DNA of 64,000 nucleotides, taken from Marinobacter iranensis. GTDB lineage: Bacteria; Pseudomonadota; Gammaproteobacteria; Pseudomonadales; Oleiphilaceae. This document shows, piece after piece, positions 44,720 to 54,099 of this stretch; position 1 is the first letter of the stretch, and the number at the start of each line of letters is the position of its first letter. The translations under genes were made by a program, and so were the position numbers. The notes beneath the pieces were generated by a model. That model saw only the letters and a list, made by a program, of their open reading frames with translations. It was not told the DNA's origin and searched no databases. The DNA lies in NCBI RefSeq assembly GCF_029207565.1, contig NZ_JANCMW010000013.1, positions 100,658 to 164,657 of the forward strand. Reading direction: 5' to 3'.

Positions 44720-46204
44720 ATGTCAGCAACATTTGATCTCAACGAACGCCCCGACTATGACGACCTCTTACAGACGATTGCCGATTACACTCTTAACTAC
44801 CGGATAAAAAATAAAGAGGCCTGGAATACCGCCCGAAACTGTCTGATGGACACATTGGGCTGTGGCCTGCTGGCCCTTCGGTTCCCGGAATGCACCAAAC
44901 ATCTGGGGCCCATAGTTGAAGGAACGGTTGTTCCCCATGGTTCTCGCGTTCCCGGAACATCGTTTCGGCTGGACCCGGTAAAAGCCGCCTGGGACATCGG
45001 ATGCATCATCCGTTGGCTGGACTACAACGATACCTGGCTTGCGGCCGAGTGGGGCCACCCTTCCGACAATCTGGGGGGGATTCTTGCCGTGGCTGACCAC
45101 CTTTCCCAGAAAAAGGTGGCGGAAGGCAAGGAACCCCTAACCATGAAGAGCGTACTGGAAGCCATGATCCTGGCCCATGAAATCCAGGGTGTGCTGGCGC
45201 TGGAAAACTCCTTCAATCGGGTAGGGCTGGACCACGTAGTGCTGGTCAAAGTGGCCTCGACAGCGGTAACTGCAAAATTGATGGGCGCTAACCGAGAGCA
45301 ATTGCTGTCGGCGCTGTCCCACGCCTGGGTAGATGGCCAGGCACTGCGAACCTACCGTCACGCGCCCAACGCAGGCTCCCGCAAATCCTGGGCGGCAGGT
45401 GACGCCACGTCTCGGGCAGTGCGCCTCGCAGACATCGCGATGAGGGGGGAAATGGGCATCCCGGGGGTGCTCACGGCACCTCAATGGGGGTTTTACGATG
45501 TTCTGTTCAGCAAAACCAATAGAGACCAGGAGCTTAAGCCGGAAGGGAAGCGTCAGTTTTCTTTACCACAAGAGTTTGGCTCGTACGTAATGGAAAACAT
45601 CCTGTTCAAAATCTCCTTCCCGGCGGAGTTTCACGCCCAGACAGCGGCGGAAGCGGCAGTAACCCTGCACCCACAGGTAAAAGACCGCCTCGACGAGATC
45701 GATCGTATTGTAATCACCACCCACGAGTCCGCCATCCGCATTATCTCCAAGCAGGGCAAGCTGGCCAACGCCGCAGACAGGGATCACTGCCTGCAGTACA
45801 TGGCAGCGGTACCTCTGATCTTTGGCAGCCTGACTGCGGAGCACTATGAAGACAGCTTCCACGAGGCCAATCCGATCATCGACAGGATTCGTGAGAAAAT
45901 GGAAGTGGTGGAAGATGAAAAGTACACGCGCGAGTATCTTGAAGAAGACAAACGGTCCATCGCAAACGCCATCCAGGTGTTCTTCAAGGATGGCAGCAGC
46001 ACGGACAACGTTTCAGTTGAATACCCTATCGGCCACCGTCGCCGGAGAAAGGACGGGATTCCGCTATTGGAAGACAAGTTCCACAACAATCTCGCCACCC
46101 GATTTCCTGGCCAGCGCTGCGAGCGGATATTCCAGGTCTGCAAGAACCAGAAGGCGCTGGAAGGTACGCCCGTGCACGAATTTGTTGAGCTTTTCGTGAT
46201 ATGA
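44720..46204 (+). CDS. prpD: MmgE/PrpD family 2-methylcitrate dehydratase
   Basis: A 494-aa iron-sulfur-independent dehydratase. Motifs are MDTLGCGLLALRFPEC near residue 37, DTWLAAEWGHPSDNLGG near residue 106, and SFPAEFHAQTAAEAAV. PrpD in E. coli is 483 aa. It dehydrates 2-methylcitrate to cis-2-methylaconitate, so it duplicates the AcnD/PrpF route that is encoded 5 kb away. The surrounding genes belong to the PEP-CTERM region, not to the propionate set. Confidence 0.92.
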   Translation: MSATFDLNERPDYDDLLQTIADYTLNYRIKNKEAWNTARNCLMDTLGCGLLALRFPECTKHLGPIVEGTVVPHGSRVPGTSFRLDPVKAAWDIGCIIRWLDYNDTWLAAEWGHPSDNLGGILAVADHLSQKKVAEGKEPLTMKSVLEAMILAHEIQGVLALENSFNRVGLDHVVLVKVASTAVTAKLMGANREQLLSALSHAWVDGQALRTYRHAPNAGSRKSWAAGDATSRAVRLADIAMRGEMGIPGVLTAPQWGFYDVLFSKTNRDQELKPEGKRQFSLPQEFGSYVMENILFKISFPAEFHAQTAAEAAVTLHPQVKDRLDEIDRIVITTHESAIRIISKQGKLANAADRDHCLQYMAAVPLIFGSLTAEHYEDSFHEANPIIDRIREKMEVVEDEKYTREYLEEDKRSIANAIQVFFKDGSSTDNVSVEYPIGHRRRRKDGIPLLEDKFHNNLATRFPGQRCERIFQVCKNQKALEGTPVHEFVELFVI

Positions 46205-46296
46205 CACTGATACTAAAAAGTTACACTATGTCGGTTAAATTTACACACCGGAAAATGGGGTTTCATAAGTGACCGAAATATAAGCGATTATGTTTT

Positions 46297-46313
46297 TGGC
46301 ACGAGCCATGCAA
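46297..46313 (+). promoter_or_regulatory. Sigma-54 -24/-12 promoter of the third PEP-CTERM gene
   Basis: TGGCACGAGCCATGCAA matches the TGGCACG-N4-TTGCA consensus at nearly every position. It lies 49 bases before the ATG at 46362. It is the clearest of the three sigma-54-type sites. Confidence 0.85.
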
Positions 46314-46361
46314 CCGGTACTCCAGTGCACGTGAATTACATCAGATCAATGGAGTACTGAT

Positions 46362-47084
46362 ATGAACGAAGTAACAAGAATTATCGCAACCGGACTGCTC
46401 GTGGGTGCCTGCTCCTGGGCAAGTGCAACGCCTGTTTTTTCCATTAGCGCCCAAGGCTCAACAGCCGCTGGTCAGGCGGAGACTGCCTTCCTGGCATCTC
46501 TCGACGGGGGTTATCTTACAGAAGATTTCGAATCCGGCAGTTATACGCCCGGAGCACAAGCCCCCCTAATCAACTCCGTTGCCGGTGTGGGTTCCTTCAG
46601 CAGAGAAGTAGCCGGTTCCGGCGGTCTTTGTGATAGTGGTAGCTATGACTGCAATGCTGGCTTGTCGATTCTGACTGCAGGCACAACACCTTTCGGCGGC
46701 CGCTATTCAGTGTCCGGTGATAACTGGCTGGATAGCATGGATGCGAAAGAGATGAAGATCGCCCCGGCTGCGGGCTACAACGCCATGGGCTTCTACATGA
46801 CGGACCCCAACGATGCAGGTGGTCGCTTCTCGATCGGTGGCGTGGATTTCGATTTCGACGATATCTTCGGGTCTGCTTTGGGTAACGGAAGTATTTTCTA
46901 CATCACATTGTTTGATGCTGCAGGGTTGGGAAACGTTTCCATTTTCTCCAATAACCCAGATGACGGCTATGGCCTGGACGATGTATCCATAGGCATTATT
47001 GCAGTTCCAGAGCCGGGCACACTGGCGCTTTTCAGTCTTGGGCTTGCAGGGTTTGGATTGGTCCGCAGACGTAAGCAAGCGTAA
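46362..47084 (+). CDS. PEP-CTERM sorting-domain protein
   Basis: A 240-aa exported protein with a signal peptide ending near SWASAT. The body has strands and a calcium-like acidic segment (GVDFDFDDIFG). It ends with VPEPGTLALFSLGLAGFG and VRRRKQA, the exosortase tail. Function is unknown. The ATG at 46362 sits 49 bases after a clear sigma-54 site, so it should be controlled by a PrsR-like activator. Confidence 0.92.
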   Translation: MNEVTRIIATGLLVGACSWASATPVFSISAQGSTAAGQAETAFLASLDGGYLTEDFESGSYTPGAQAPLINSVAGVGSFSREVAGSGGLCDSGSYDCNAGLSILTAGTTPFGGRYSVSGDNWLDSMDAKEMKIAPAAGYNAMGFYMTDPNDAGGRFSIGGVDFDFDDIFGSALGNGSIFYITLFDAAGLGNVSIFSNNPDDGYGLDDVSIGIIAVPEPGTLALFSLGLAGFGLVRRRKQA

Positions 47085-47100
47085 CGCTGGCTAAAGAAGG

Positions 47101-47137
47101 AAACTGACAACCCAGGGCCAGGTTGTCAGTTTTTTTT
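47101..47137 (+). terminator. Rho-independent terminator after the PEP-CTERM gene
   Basis: AAACTGACAACC and GGTTGTCAGTTT form a 12-pair stem closed by an eight-base loop and followed by T-rich sequence. It ends the PEP-CTERM transcript before the polysaccharide operon. Confidence 0.92.
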
Positions 47138-47271
47138 ACATTCGAACGGCTCGTTTAGTTCGCTGGCGATTGCAGTTACAGAAATTTACAGTACACTGCT
47201 GTTCATATAACGCTGTATGTAAACGCACTGGATGCGTTGTTTCATTGTTGTGAGCAGCAAAAGGAGTTGGC

Positions 47272-48684
47272 GTGGCCCACGTCAGATTGTTCAGACACTA
47301 TATCCACCTTCCGTATGTCATCCTCGGCCTGATTGATTTTTTGGTGCTGGCGTTTGCCTTTGCCCTTGCCGTGTTCTTCCGTTACTTCGGTGATTTTTCC
47401 TTCTTTCTCGAAAACCTGAATTTCCTGTTGCCTTCAGCCATCGTATTTTCGGCAATGAACCTGTTGGTGATGGTGGCACTGGGCGTTCACCAGTCCCGCC
47501 TGGAAGAAGGTATGTCTGGTATGATGCTCCGCACCATCATGGCACTTATTGTAAGTGTTCCGTTGTGCGGTTTTGCCTATCTTCTCGCAACAGACTGGCT
47601 GTGGTATATCGGCTCCAGCAGTGCACTGACAACAGGGTCTGTGTTCGGCTTTTTCCTGTTGGGCATCGTCCGCTCACTGTTTTTCGCCACAGTAGGCAAG
47701 GACACCTTCAAACGGAAGGTGCTGGTTCTGGGCGCCGGTTTTCGCGCCAGGCAGATTCACGAAGACCTCAGAACCCCATTCAATCGCAAGGGCTTTATCC
47801 TGACTGGTTTCGTGCCCCTGCCGGACGAGCCGGTTGAAATCAGCGAAGATTACCTGCTGAACATTCCCACCACGCTCCAGCAGTACATCATTAAACACCC
47901 GGTCAATGAGATCGTGGTTGCCGTGGACGACCGCCGCAAAGGCCTTCCCATGGAAGACCTGCTGGAGTGCAAAATGGAAGGTGTGCGGATTGTCGACGGC
48001 GCCAGCTTTTACGAGCGGGAATCCAGAAAAGTGGCCCTGGAAATGGTCACCCGTGGCTGGCTGGTGTTCTCCGATGGATTCACTGTTTCATCTGTGTTCG
48101 GGGTTGGCAAACGTTCCCTGGACTTAGTGTCGGCTGGCACCTTGTTGTTGGCCGGTCTGCCGTTGATGCTTCTAACTGCCATTGCCATCAAGATTGAGGA
48201 TGGCATGAAGGCGCCCATTTTTTACAGCCAGGAAAGGGTGGGGCTCAACGGCAGTGTGTTCAAGGTCCATAAATTCCGCTCCATGAGAACGGATGCCGAA
48301 AAAGACGGCGCCGTGTGGGCGAGCAAGAACGATGCCCGGGTTACACGGGTAGGCGAGTTCATACGGAAGGTCAGAATTGACGAACTGCCACAAATCTTCA
48401 ACGTACTGAACGGTACCATGGCTTTCGTGGGCCCGCGCCCGGAGCGGCCGGTGTTCGTGGAGCAGCTCTCCGAGAAAATCCCGTTCTACAGCGAGCGCCA
48501 TCGCGTCAAACCGGGTTTGACCGGCTGGGCCCAGCTTTGCTTTGCTTATGCGGATAACGAAGAGGATACTCGGGAAAAGCTCCGTTACGACCTTTATTAC
48601 ATCAAGAATCAAAGCCTGTTACTGGATTTGTTGATTATAATTCAGACAGTAGAAGTGGTATTGTTCAAGAAAGGATCAAGGTAG
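47272..48684 (+). CDS. XrtA-type exopolysaccharide initiating sugar transferase
   Basis: A 470-aa inner-membrane glycosyltransferase that should load the first sugar-phosphate onto undecaprenyl phosphate. Five N-terminal helices are followed by a Rossmann-like segment (KVLVLGAGFRARQIHE). The C-terminal bacterial sugar transferase domain has RVGLNGSVFKVHKFRSM, KVRIDELPQIFNVLNG and VGPRPERPVF. It matches the TIGR03013 XrtA-associated type. The start is GTG at 47272 after AAAAGGAG. It opens the operon. Confidence 0.92.
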   Translation: MAHVRLFRHYIHLPYVILGLIDFLVLAFAFALAVFFRYFGDFSFFLENLNFLLPSAIVFSAMNLLVMVALGVHQSRLEEGMSGMMLRTIMALIVSVPLCGFAYLLATDWLWYIGSSSALTTGSVFGFFLLGIVRSLFFATVGKDTFKRKVLVLGAGFRARQIHEDLRTPFNRKGFILTGFVPLPDEPVEISEDYLLNIPTTLQQYIIKHPVNEIVVAVDDRRKGLPMEDLLECKMEGVRIVDGASFYERESRKVALEMVTRGWLVFSDGFTVSSVFGVGKRSLDLVSAGTLLLAGLPLMLLTAIAIKIEDGMKAPIFYSQERVGLNGSVFKVHKFRSMRTDAEKDGAVWASKNDARVTRVGEFIRKVRIDELPQIFNVLNGTMAFVGPRPERPVFVEQLSEKIPFYSERHRVKPGLTGWAQLCFAYADNEEDTREKLRYDLYYIKNQSLLLDLLIIIQTVEVVLFKKGSR

Positions 48685-48743
48685 TTTCGGGACCTGCTCT
48701 CCCCGAGACATGGAAACAGATACGGAATCAGAGAGGAATGACA

Positions 48744-49388
48744 ATGTCATCGAAGTATTCACCACGGGGACTGTTGATCTCCCTGACGGCGGTAGCGTTT
48801 GTTGCAGGTTGTGCGGGGCCTCAGTCATCTTCGCAGGAAGCCATTAACGAAGCCCTTAGCCTGCAGACATCCACGAGTGTTGACGAATACGTGCTCGGCC
48901 CCACCGATGAAATCCAGATCTCGGTCTGGCGTAACCAGGATCTCAGCATCAGTGTTCCCGTGCGCCCGGACGGCAAGGTATCCATGCCTCTCATTGGCGA
49001 TATACACGCCACCGGTAAAACGCCGGAAGAGCTCGCTAACGAAATCGAGCTGGGCCTGGCGAGCTATATCCGTGAACCCCAGGTCACCGTTGTGGTCAAG
49101 TCCATGGGGAGCCACGAATACAGCGATCGTGTACGGGTAACCGGAGCGGTCAATCAGTCCATCTCCGTGCCCCATCGGTCCGGAATGACGGTGCTGGATT
49201 TGGTGCTGAGCGCCGGCGGGGCGAATCCGTTCGCCAAGCTCAACGATTCCATGCTCTACCGCTCAGTGGGCGATAAAGTGGTGGCCATTCCAGTACGTCT
49301 GGACGATATCCTCAGCGAAGGCGATGTGTCCACCAATTACCGGATGCGGCCCGGGGATATCCTGACCGTGCCGGAAAGAAATTTCTAA
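48744..49388 (+). CDS. Polysaccharide export outer-membrane lipoprotein (XrtA type, Wza-like)
   Basis: A 214-aa periplasmic/outer-membrane lipoprotein. The signal sequence ends in VAGC with a lipidated Cys. The export domain has EYVLGPTDEIQISVWRNQDLS and a SLBB-like segment (VTGAVNQSISVPHRSGMTVLDLVLSAGG). ATG at 48744 is preferred over 48738 because AGGA is correctly spaced for it. It probably forms the outer-membrane channel of this polymer. Short length is typical of XrtA-associated members. Confidence 0.9.
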   Translation: MSSKYSPRGLLISLTAVAFVAGCAGPQSSSQEAINEALSLQTSTSVDEYVLGPTDEIQISVWRNQDLSISVPVRPDGKVSMPLIGDIHATGKTPEELANEIELGLASYIREPQVTVVVKSMGSHEYSDRVRVTGAVNQSISVPHRSGMTVLDLVLSAGGANPFAKLNDSMLYRSVGDKVVAIPVRLDDILSEGDVSTNYRMRPGDILTVPERNF

Positions 49389-49445
49389 GATCAGCTACAA
49401 CCGCCTTTTGACGCAAACTGCGGAACCGGTTAACAGGTAAGATAG

Positions 49446-50972
49446 ATGGCACTTCCATTAAGTCAGCTCCCTACAGAAATGATCAGAGAGGTCCGGTCAC
49501 GCAAGTGGCTGGCCTTCCTGCTGTTTGCCATTGTCAGTTTCGCCGTGCTGGGGGCGGGGTTTGTCTGGCCATACAAGTATCACTCTCAGGTTGTGATATT
49601 TGTGGATGACCAGAACATTATTCGTCCTCTCATGGAAGGCAGTGCCGTCACCACCGAAATCAGCGAGCGTACGTCGGTGGCCAAGGAAATGCTCTGGTCC
49701 AGGGATGTAATGTCACAGATTGCCAAGGATAAGGATATCTTCGGCCAGGATGCGGAGCAGCTCGGTGACGAGGCTCTGGAACGCAGAATCGGCATGCTTC
49801 GTACCAACATGAATGTACGTCCCCGTGGAGATCGCTACTTCAGTATTGGTTACACCTCCGAGTCTCCCATGAAGGCTTTTCGCATCGCGCAACGGCTGGG
49901 GCAACTTTTTATATCCGAGAATTCGGCGAGCAAGCGCAAGGAAAGCCGCAACGCCTATGAATTCATCGACAAGCAGGTTAAAAGCTACGAAGCCATCCTT
50001 ACCGAAGTCGAGCAAAAGCTTAAGAAGTTCCTCTCAGAGAATGTCGATGGAACAGAAGCTGAAGCGAATTCGAGAATGGCGAATCTGCGGAGGCAGTTGG
50101 AACTTGCCGAGCTGGAGCGTACTGAACTGATTGCGCGCGCAAACTCTCTGGAGTCCGAGCTAAAGAACATTGAACCCATGCTTAGCCAGGGCCGGACGGC
50201 CGATGCCTATACCCGCAGAATTCGCGAAAAGGAAGCCCAGCTTGATGAGATGCGGCTGCGCTACCACGACACCTACCCGGACATCATTATATTGAAGGAG
50301 CAGATTGCAGAGTTAAGAAACCAGCGAGACAGGGCTGCGCAGAGCGGTGAATTGGACCGGGTCGCCAGTGAAGGCGACCAGTTGGTCAACCCTCTGTACC
50401 AGGACATCAGTGCCGAGCTCGCCACAACCCGCGCCAACATCCGTACCCAGGAATCACGCATCAACTCCTTTGAGGGCCTGATCGCGGAGCAGGAAAAACG
50501 CATGGAGCGCATTCAGGAGAACAAGGCGCAGTATTCCGAGCTTACCCGGGATATGGAAGTGAACGAGCAAATCTACAACGACCTACTCAAACGCCGTGAA
50601 AGAGCCAGGGTATCCATGCACCTGGACATTGAAGGCCAGGGCCTGAATTTCCGCATCAATGAAACCGCTCAGTATCCGCTGGGCCCAGTGGGTCCGAAGT
50701 TCCAGCTGTTTGCGTCAGTTGGCCTGATTCTCGGAGCATTGGCTCCGTTTGGCCTGGCGGCTGGAGTGCTACAGATTGATCCCCGTATAAGGGCTCGTAA
50801 GCAGCTTGAAGACGGTATTGGTCTGCCGGTGTTGGCAGAAATCCCTCACGTACGAACACCTTACGAGAAACGTAAAGACCGCTGGTTAACCGTTGCAGTC
50901 TCTGTATGCGCCGTACTGGTGGTAGCTGCCTATGGTGGTGTTGCTGGTGCTGCTCTGATGGGAGTTATCTGA
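49446..50972 (+). CDS. Polysaccharide chain-length determinant (XrtA type)
   Basis: A 508-aa Wzz/GumC-like inner-membrane protein controlling chain length and coupled to export. One helix at residues 18-38 and another near the C-terminus flank a large periplasmic coiled-coil (LRRQLELAELERTELIARANSLES, MRLRYHDTYPDIIILKEQIAELRNQR). The second membrane segment follows the proline-rich stretch PLGPVGPKFQLF. Its stop overlaps the following ATG, so the kinase-like gene is coupled to it. Confidence 0.9.
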   Translation: MALPLSQLPTEMIREVRSRKWLAFLLFAIVSFAVLGAGFVWPYKYHSQVVIFVDDQNIIRPLMEGSAVTTEISERTSVAKEMLWSRDVMSQIAKDKDIFGQDAEQLGDEALERRIGMLRTNMNVRPRGDRYFSIGYTSESPMKAFRIAQRLGQLFISENSASKRKESRNAYEFIDKQVKSYEAILTEVEQKLKKFLSENVDGTEAEANSRMANLRRQLELAELERTELIARANSLESELKNIEPMLSQGRTADAYTRRIREKEAQLDEMRLRYHDTYPDIIILKEQIAELRNQRDRAAQSGELDRVASEGDQLVNPLYQDISAELATTRANIRTQESRINSFEGLIAEQEKRMERIQENKAQYSELTRDMEVNEQIYNDLLKRRERARVSMHLDIEGQGLNFRINETAQYPLGPVGPKFQLFASVGLILGALAPFGLAAGVLQIDPRIRARKQLEDGIGLPVLAEIPHVRTPYEKRKDRWLTVAVSVCAVLVVAAYGGVAGAALMGVI

Positions 50973-51886
50973 TGACAGAGCAAAAACAGGACAGGGATAA
51001 GGAAGAGATGGAAGCGAGCACCCGTTCCCGCGAGAAAAGAACGCAGGCTTCAGATATCAACGGGCATGAACGGACGGGGGACCTGCAAACAAGGGGTAGC
51101 ACCCCGGATAGCAGCCACAGCAGCGAGTTTTCGCATTGGGAAGACTCCCGTATGTTGGTGCCAAGCTCCCTGGAGCTGGGCCCGGGTGCTGTCGACAAGT
51201 ATGTTATCAGCAAGCAGATCGTCAAGATGCAGGAGCCACGTCGGCTCACCCGTGACGACATGGACGAGCGTCGCATCATCTATCCGGAGTCCCAGAACCG
51301 GGAGCTGGTCAACCGCTTCCGTCACCTGCGAACCAAACTACTGGAATTGTCAGGCGGCAACAACTTCACCATGGTTGTCAGCGGAGCTTGCGAAGGGGCG
51401 GGAACGTCGTTTATGGCCCTCAACCTCGCGGCCGCGTTTGCCTTTGATCAATCCAAAACCGCACTGATCATCGACTGCAACCTGCGCCACCCCACGCTGC
51501 ATTCACAACTGGACCTGGCTGCGGAAACCGGCCTGACGGATTTCCTGGAAGACTCGGACTACGACATCGGGCGGATTATCTATCCCACAGGCGTTCCGCG
51601 CCTGAGGCTGATCCCCGCTGGTAGCCAGCGGGAGACGCCGGCGGAATTCTTTACCTCATTCCGCATGAAGCAATTCCTGCAGGCAATTCGCCGCCGTTAC
51701 CCGGACCGCTTCATTGTTCTGGACACTGCGCCCATCAGCGACTCACCGGATGCCCGTATTCTAGGTGACCTGTGTGACTACTCGATGCTGGTGGTGCCCC
51801 ACGGCAAAATTACGGCTACTGCCGCAGAGAACGCTGCCCAGGCGTTTAACCCGGAAAAGTTTGTAGGAGCCGTAATCAATGGATGA
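50972..51886 (+). CDS. Tyrosine autokinase-like ATPase with degenerate Walker motifs
   Basis: A 304-aa cytoplasmic protein of the CpsD/BY-kinase family, expected to regulate polymer assembly with the chain-length protein. The first 90 residues are a charged, disordered stretch. The Walker A region reads SGACEGAGTSF, so the usual Lys is Thr145. The A' motif reads IIDCNLRHP, with Asn170 where Asp is usual. Walker B (FIVLDTAP) is kept. There is no C-terminal Tyr cluster. It may be a pseudokinase. It shares ATGA with the previous gene and overlaps the next by eight bases. Confidence 0.88.
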   Translation: MTEQKQDRDKEEMEASTRSREKRTQASDINGHERTGDLQTRGSTPDSSHSSEFSHWEDSRMLVPSSLELGPGAVDKYVISKQIVKMQEPRRLTRDDMDERRIIYPESQNRELVNRFRHLRTKLLELSGGNNFTMVVSGACEGAGTSFMALNLAAAFAFDQSKTALIIDCNLRHPTLHSQLDLAAETGLTDFLEDSDYDIGRIIYPTGVPRLRLIPAGSQRETPAEFFTSFRMKQFLQAIRRRYPDRFIVLDTAPISDSPDARILGDLCDYSMLVVPHGKITATAAENAAQAFNPEKFVGAVING

Positions 51887-53165
51887 TGTGCACGGATCAG
51901 GGAAGATCCGGTGGGTTACCTCCATCGGCGCTGGCCTTTTGATAGCAGGATCCGGGTCGGCAATGGCGGCTACAAACAGCCTGTCTGGTGGTATTGATAA
52001 CCGCTATTCCGACAACGCCCGCCGCGCTGAATCCAACGAGCAGAGCGATCTGGAAACCCGGGTAAACCTGAACATCCAGCACCTGAGCGACCCGGGGCAG
52101 TGCACATCCGCCGTGGACATGGGGCTGGGTTATGGCTACTGGCACGACGACACCTATGACTCCGAGGTTTACACCAACGGCACCCTGCAAGGGCAGTGCG
52201 AGCTGGCCAGAGGGCTGGTGTGGCAGGCTTCCAACACCGTTAGCCATGTTACACAGGACAACCGCAGAGCCGACACACAGGACAACCAGACCCGCAAGAA
52301 CGTGTTCCGCACCGGCCCGGTGTACACCCTGCAATTAACTCAGGTGGATCAGCTGCAGTTTTCTGCTGCCTACGAACAAACCGAGTTCGAAGAGCGGGAA
52401 GAACCGGACAGCGACCGCGTTACCGGCACTGCTGCGTACAACCATAGCTTCAGTGACACACTCCAGGGCGGCCTGTCTGCCAGTGCTCAACGCACAGAGT
52501 TGGATACTGGCGCTGAACTGGACCGTGAATCAGCCGTTGTGACCTTTAGCAAAGTCTGGGCAACCACCCAGGTAAGCGGCTCCCTTGGCAAAAACCGCCT
52601 GGAGACCCGGCTGGGCAGCCAGACGGTCTCCAGCGATGGCATCACGGGCACCTTTAACCTAAGCCGGGAAATCAACCCCAGCAGCGAATTTACCCTGAAT
52701 GCCAATCGCCAGTTAACAGACAGGACCTCCACTCTGGGCCTTCGCTTCGATGACTTCAACTTCAACCTGACCGAATCCGACGCAGTGGAAGTCACGGTTG
52801 TAAGAGCGGGCTATAACGCCCGGTTCAGCGACGGCTCTGCTTTCAGGGCAGAAATCTCTACCAGTCGCAGTGATTATGTCCAGACAGGCAACCGCGAGGA
52901 AAGAAGCGGGATTGACCTGCGGTATTCACGACCGGTAACAACATTGCTTTCATGGTTTGCCGATGCCGCCTATGAGCACCAGCGCTTTGAAGACGAAGGC
53001 GCGGAAGACCAAGTGGCCCTGTTGTCTGTCGGCCTTGATTACCAGCTTAGCACCAGAATGGATATCCGCTCTGCCGTCGGGCACCAGCAAAAGACCAGCG
53101 ACATTGCAGCCAGGGAATATGAAGAGAACTGGGTTGCGGTTTCCCTTAACTATCAATTTTTCTGA
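51879..53165 (+). CDS. XrtA-associated outer-membrane beta-barrel protein
   Basis: A 428-aa exported protein that may guide the polymer through the outer membrane. The N-terminal signal (RWVTSIGAGLLIAGSGSAMA) is followed by long alternating strands, with repeats of the type VNLNIQHLSDP and AYEQTEFEE. The final residues SLNYQFF end in Phe. It fits the TIGR03016 family. It overlaps the kinase-like gene by eight bases. Confidence 0.88.
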   Translation: MDDVHGSGKIRWVTSIGAGLLIAGSGSAMAATNSLSGGIDNRYSDNARRAESNEQSDLETRVNLNIQHLSDPGQCTSAVDMGLGYGYWHDDTYDSEVYTNGTLQGQCELARGLVWQASNTVSHVTQDNRRADTQDNQTRKNVFRTGPVYTLQLTQVDQLQFSAAYEQTEFEEREEPDSDRVTGTAAYNHSFSDTLQGGLSASAQRTELDTGAELDRESAVVTFSKVWATTQVSGSLGKNRLETRLGSQTVSSDGITGTFNLSREINPSSEFTLNANRQLTDRTSTLGLRFDDFNFNLTESDAVEVTVVRAGYNARFSDGSAFRAEISTSRSDYVQTGNREERSGIDLRYSRPVTTLLSWFADAAYEHQRFEDEGAEDQVALLSVGLDYQLSTRMDIRSAVGHQQKTSDIAAREYEENWVAVSLNYQFF

Positions 53166-53181
53166 GTAGGGGGACGTACCA

Positions 53182-54099
53182 ATGAACAATGATATCACCC
53201 GGATAGCAAACGCACTCACCATTGATGTGGAAGACTACTTCCAGGTAGCTGCCCTCGCTGAAGCAGTGCGCCGTGAAGACTGGCATTCCATGGAATATCG
53301 GGTTGAAGCCAACACACACCGTTTGCTGGAACTGCTTGACCGACACAGCACAAAGGCGACCTTCTTTACCCTGGGCTGGGTGGCGGAAAAATCACCCCAA
53401 TTGGTTCGCGATATCCAGAAAGCCGGCCACGAGGTGGCGAGCCATGGCTACAGCCACCAGTTGATCTATAATCAGACACCCGACGTCTTCCGTGAAGAGA
53501 CCCGGCGCTCAAAACAGATCCTGGAAGACATTACTGGCGAGCCCATTACCGGGTATCGAGCCGCAAGCTATTCCATCACCAACCAGTCGCGCTGGGCCCT
53601 CGACATACTGGCCGAGGAAGGATTTACCTGGGACTCATCCATATTTCCCGTGCACCACGACCGTTATGGCATGCCGGGCACACCACGCTGGCCGCATCGG
53701 TTGACAACCGACAACGGCCATGAACTGGCTGAGTTCCCCCTGAGCACCCTGAAGTTCCCCGGTTACACCCTGCCCATCGCCGGCGGTGGCTATTTCCGGC
53801 TGTTCCCCTACTGGTTCAGCCGCTGGGGCCTGGGCAGCATAAACCGCCAGGGTCATCCGTTCGTGTTCTACCTGCACCCCTGGGAAGTGGACCCGGGCCA
53901 GCCGCGGTTGGACGTGAAATGGTTCTCCCGCTTCCGGCACTACAACAACCTGGACGTGTGTGAGCACAGGCTGGATCAATTGCTGGGGCACTTCCAGTTT
54001 ACTGCCATGGGCGACGTGCTAAGAAACCAGCAATTGCTGGACAAGGAAGCTCCAATAGCCGCCGGCCACGAGAAAATGGAATTCACATCACCATGCTAG
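53182..54099 (+). CDS. XrtA-associated polysaccharide deacetylase
   Basis: A 305-aa NodB-fold deacetylase that removes acetyl groups from the polymer. The catalytic Asp and metal His sites are in ALTIDVEDYFQV and ASHGYSHQ. The YRAASYSIT and DSSIFPVHHDRYG segments and the C-terminal DUF3473-like tail (YLHPWEVDPGQPR) are characteristic. No signal peptide is visible, so it may act in the cytoplasm or on lipid-linked units. It overlaps the glycosyltransferase by seven bases. Confidence 0.92.
   Translation: MNNDITRIANALTIDVEDYFQVAALAEAVRREDWHSMEYRVEANTHRLLELLDRHSTKATFFTLGWVAEKSPQLVRDIQKAGHEVASHGYSHQLIYNQTPDVFREETRRSKQILEDITGEPITGYRAASYSITNQSRWALDILAEEGFTWDSSIFPVHHDRYGMPGTPRWPHRLTTDNGHELAEFPLSTLKFPGYTLPIAGGGYFRLFPYWFSRWGLGSINRQGHPFVFYLHPWEVDPGQPRLDVKWFSRFRHYNNLDVCEHRLDQLLGHFQFTAMGDVLRNQQLLDKEAPIAAGHEKMEFTSPC

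Noticed and set aside
44622..44807. A short open frame just upstream of prpD
   Set aside because: It overlaps the prpD start in another frame and lies in AT-rich promoter sequence, with no ribosome-binding site.
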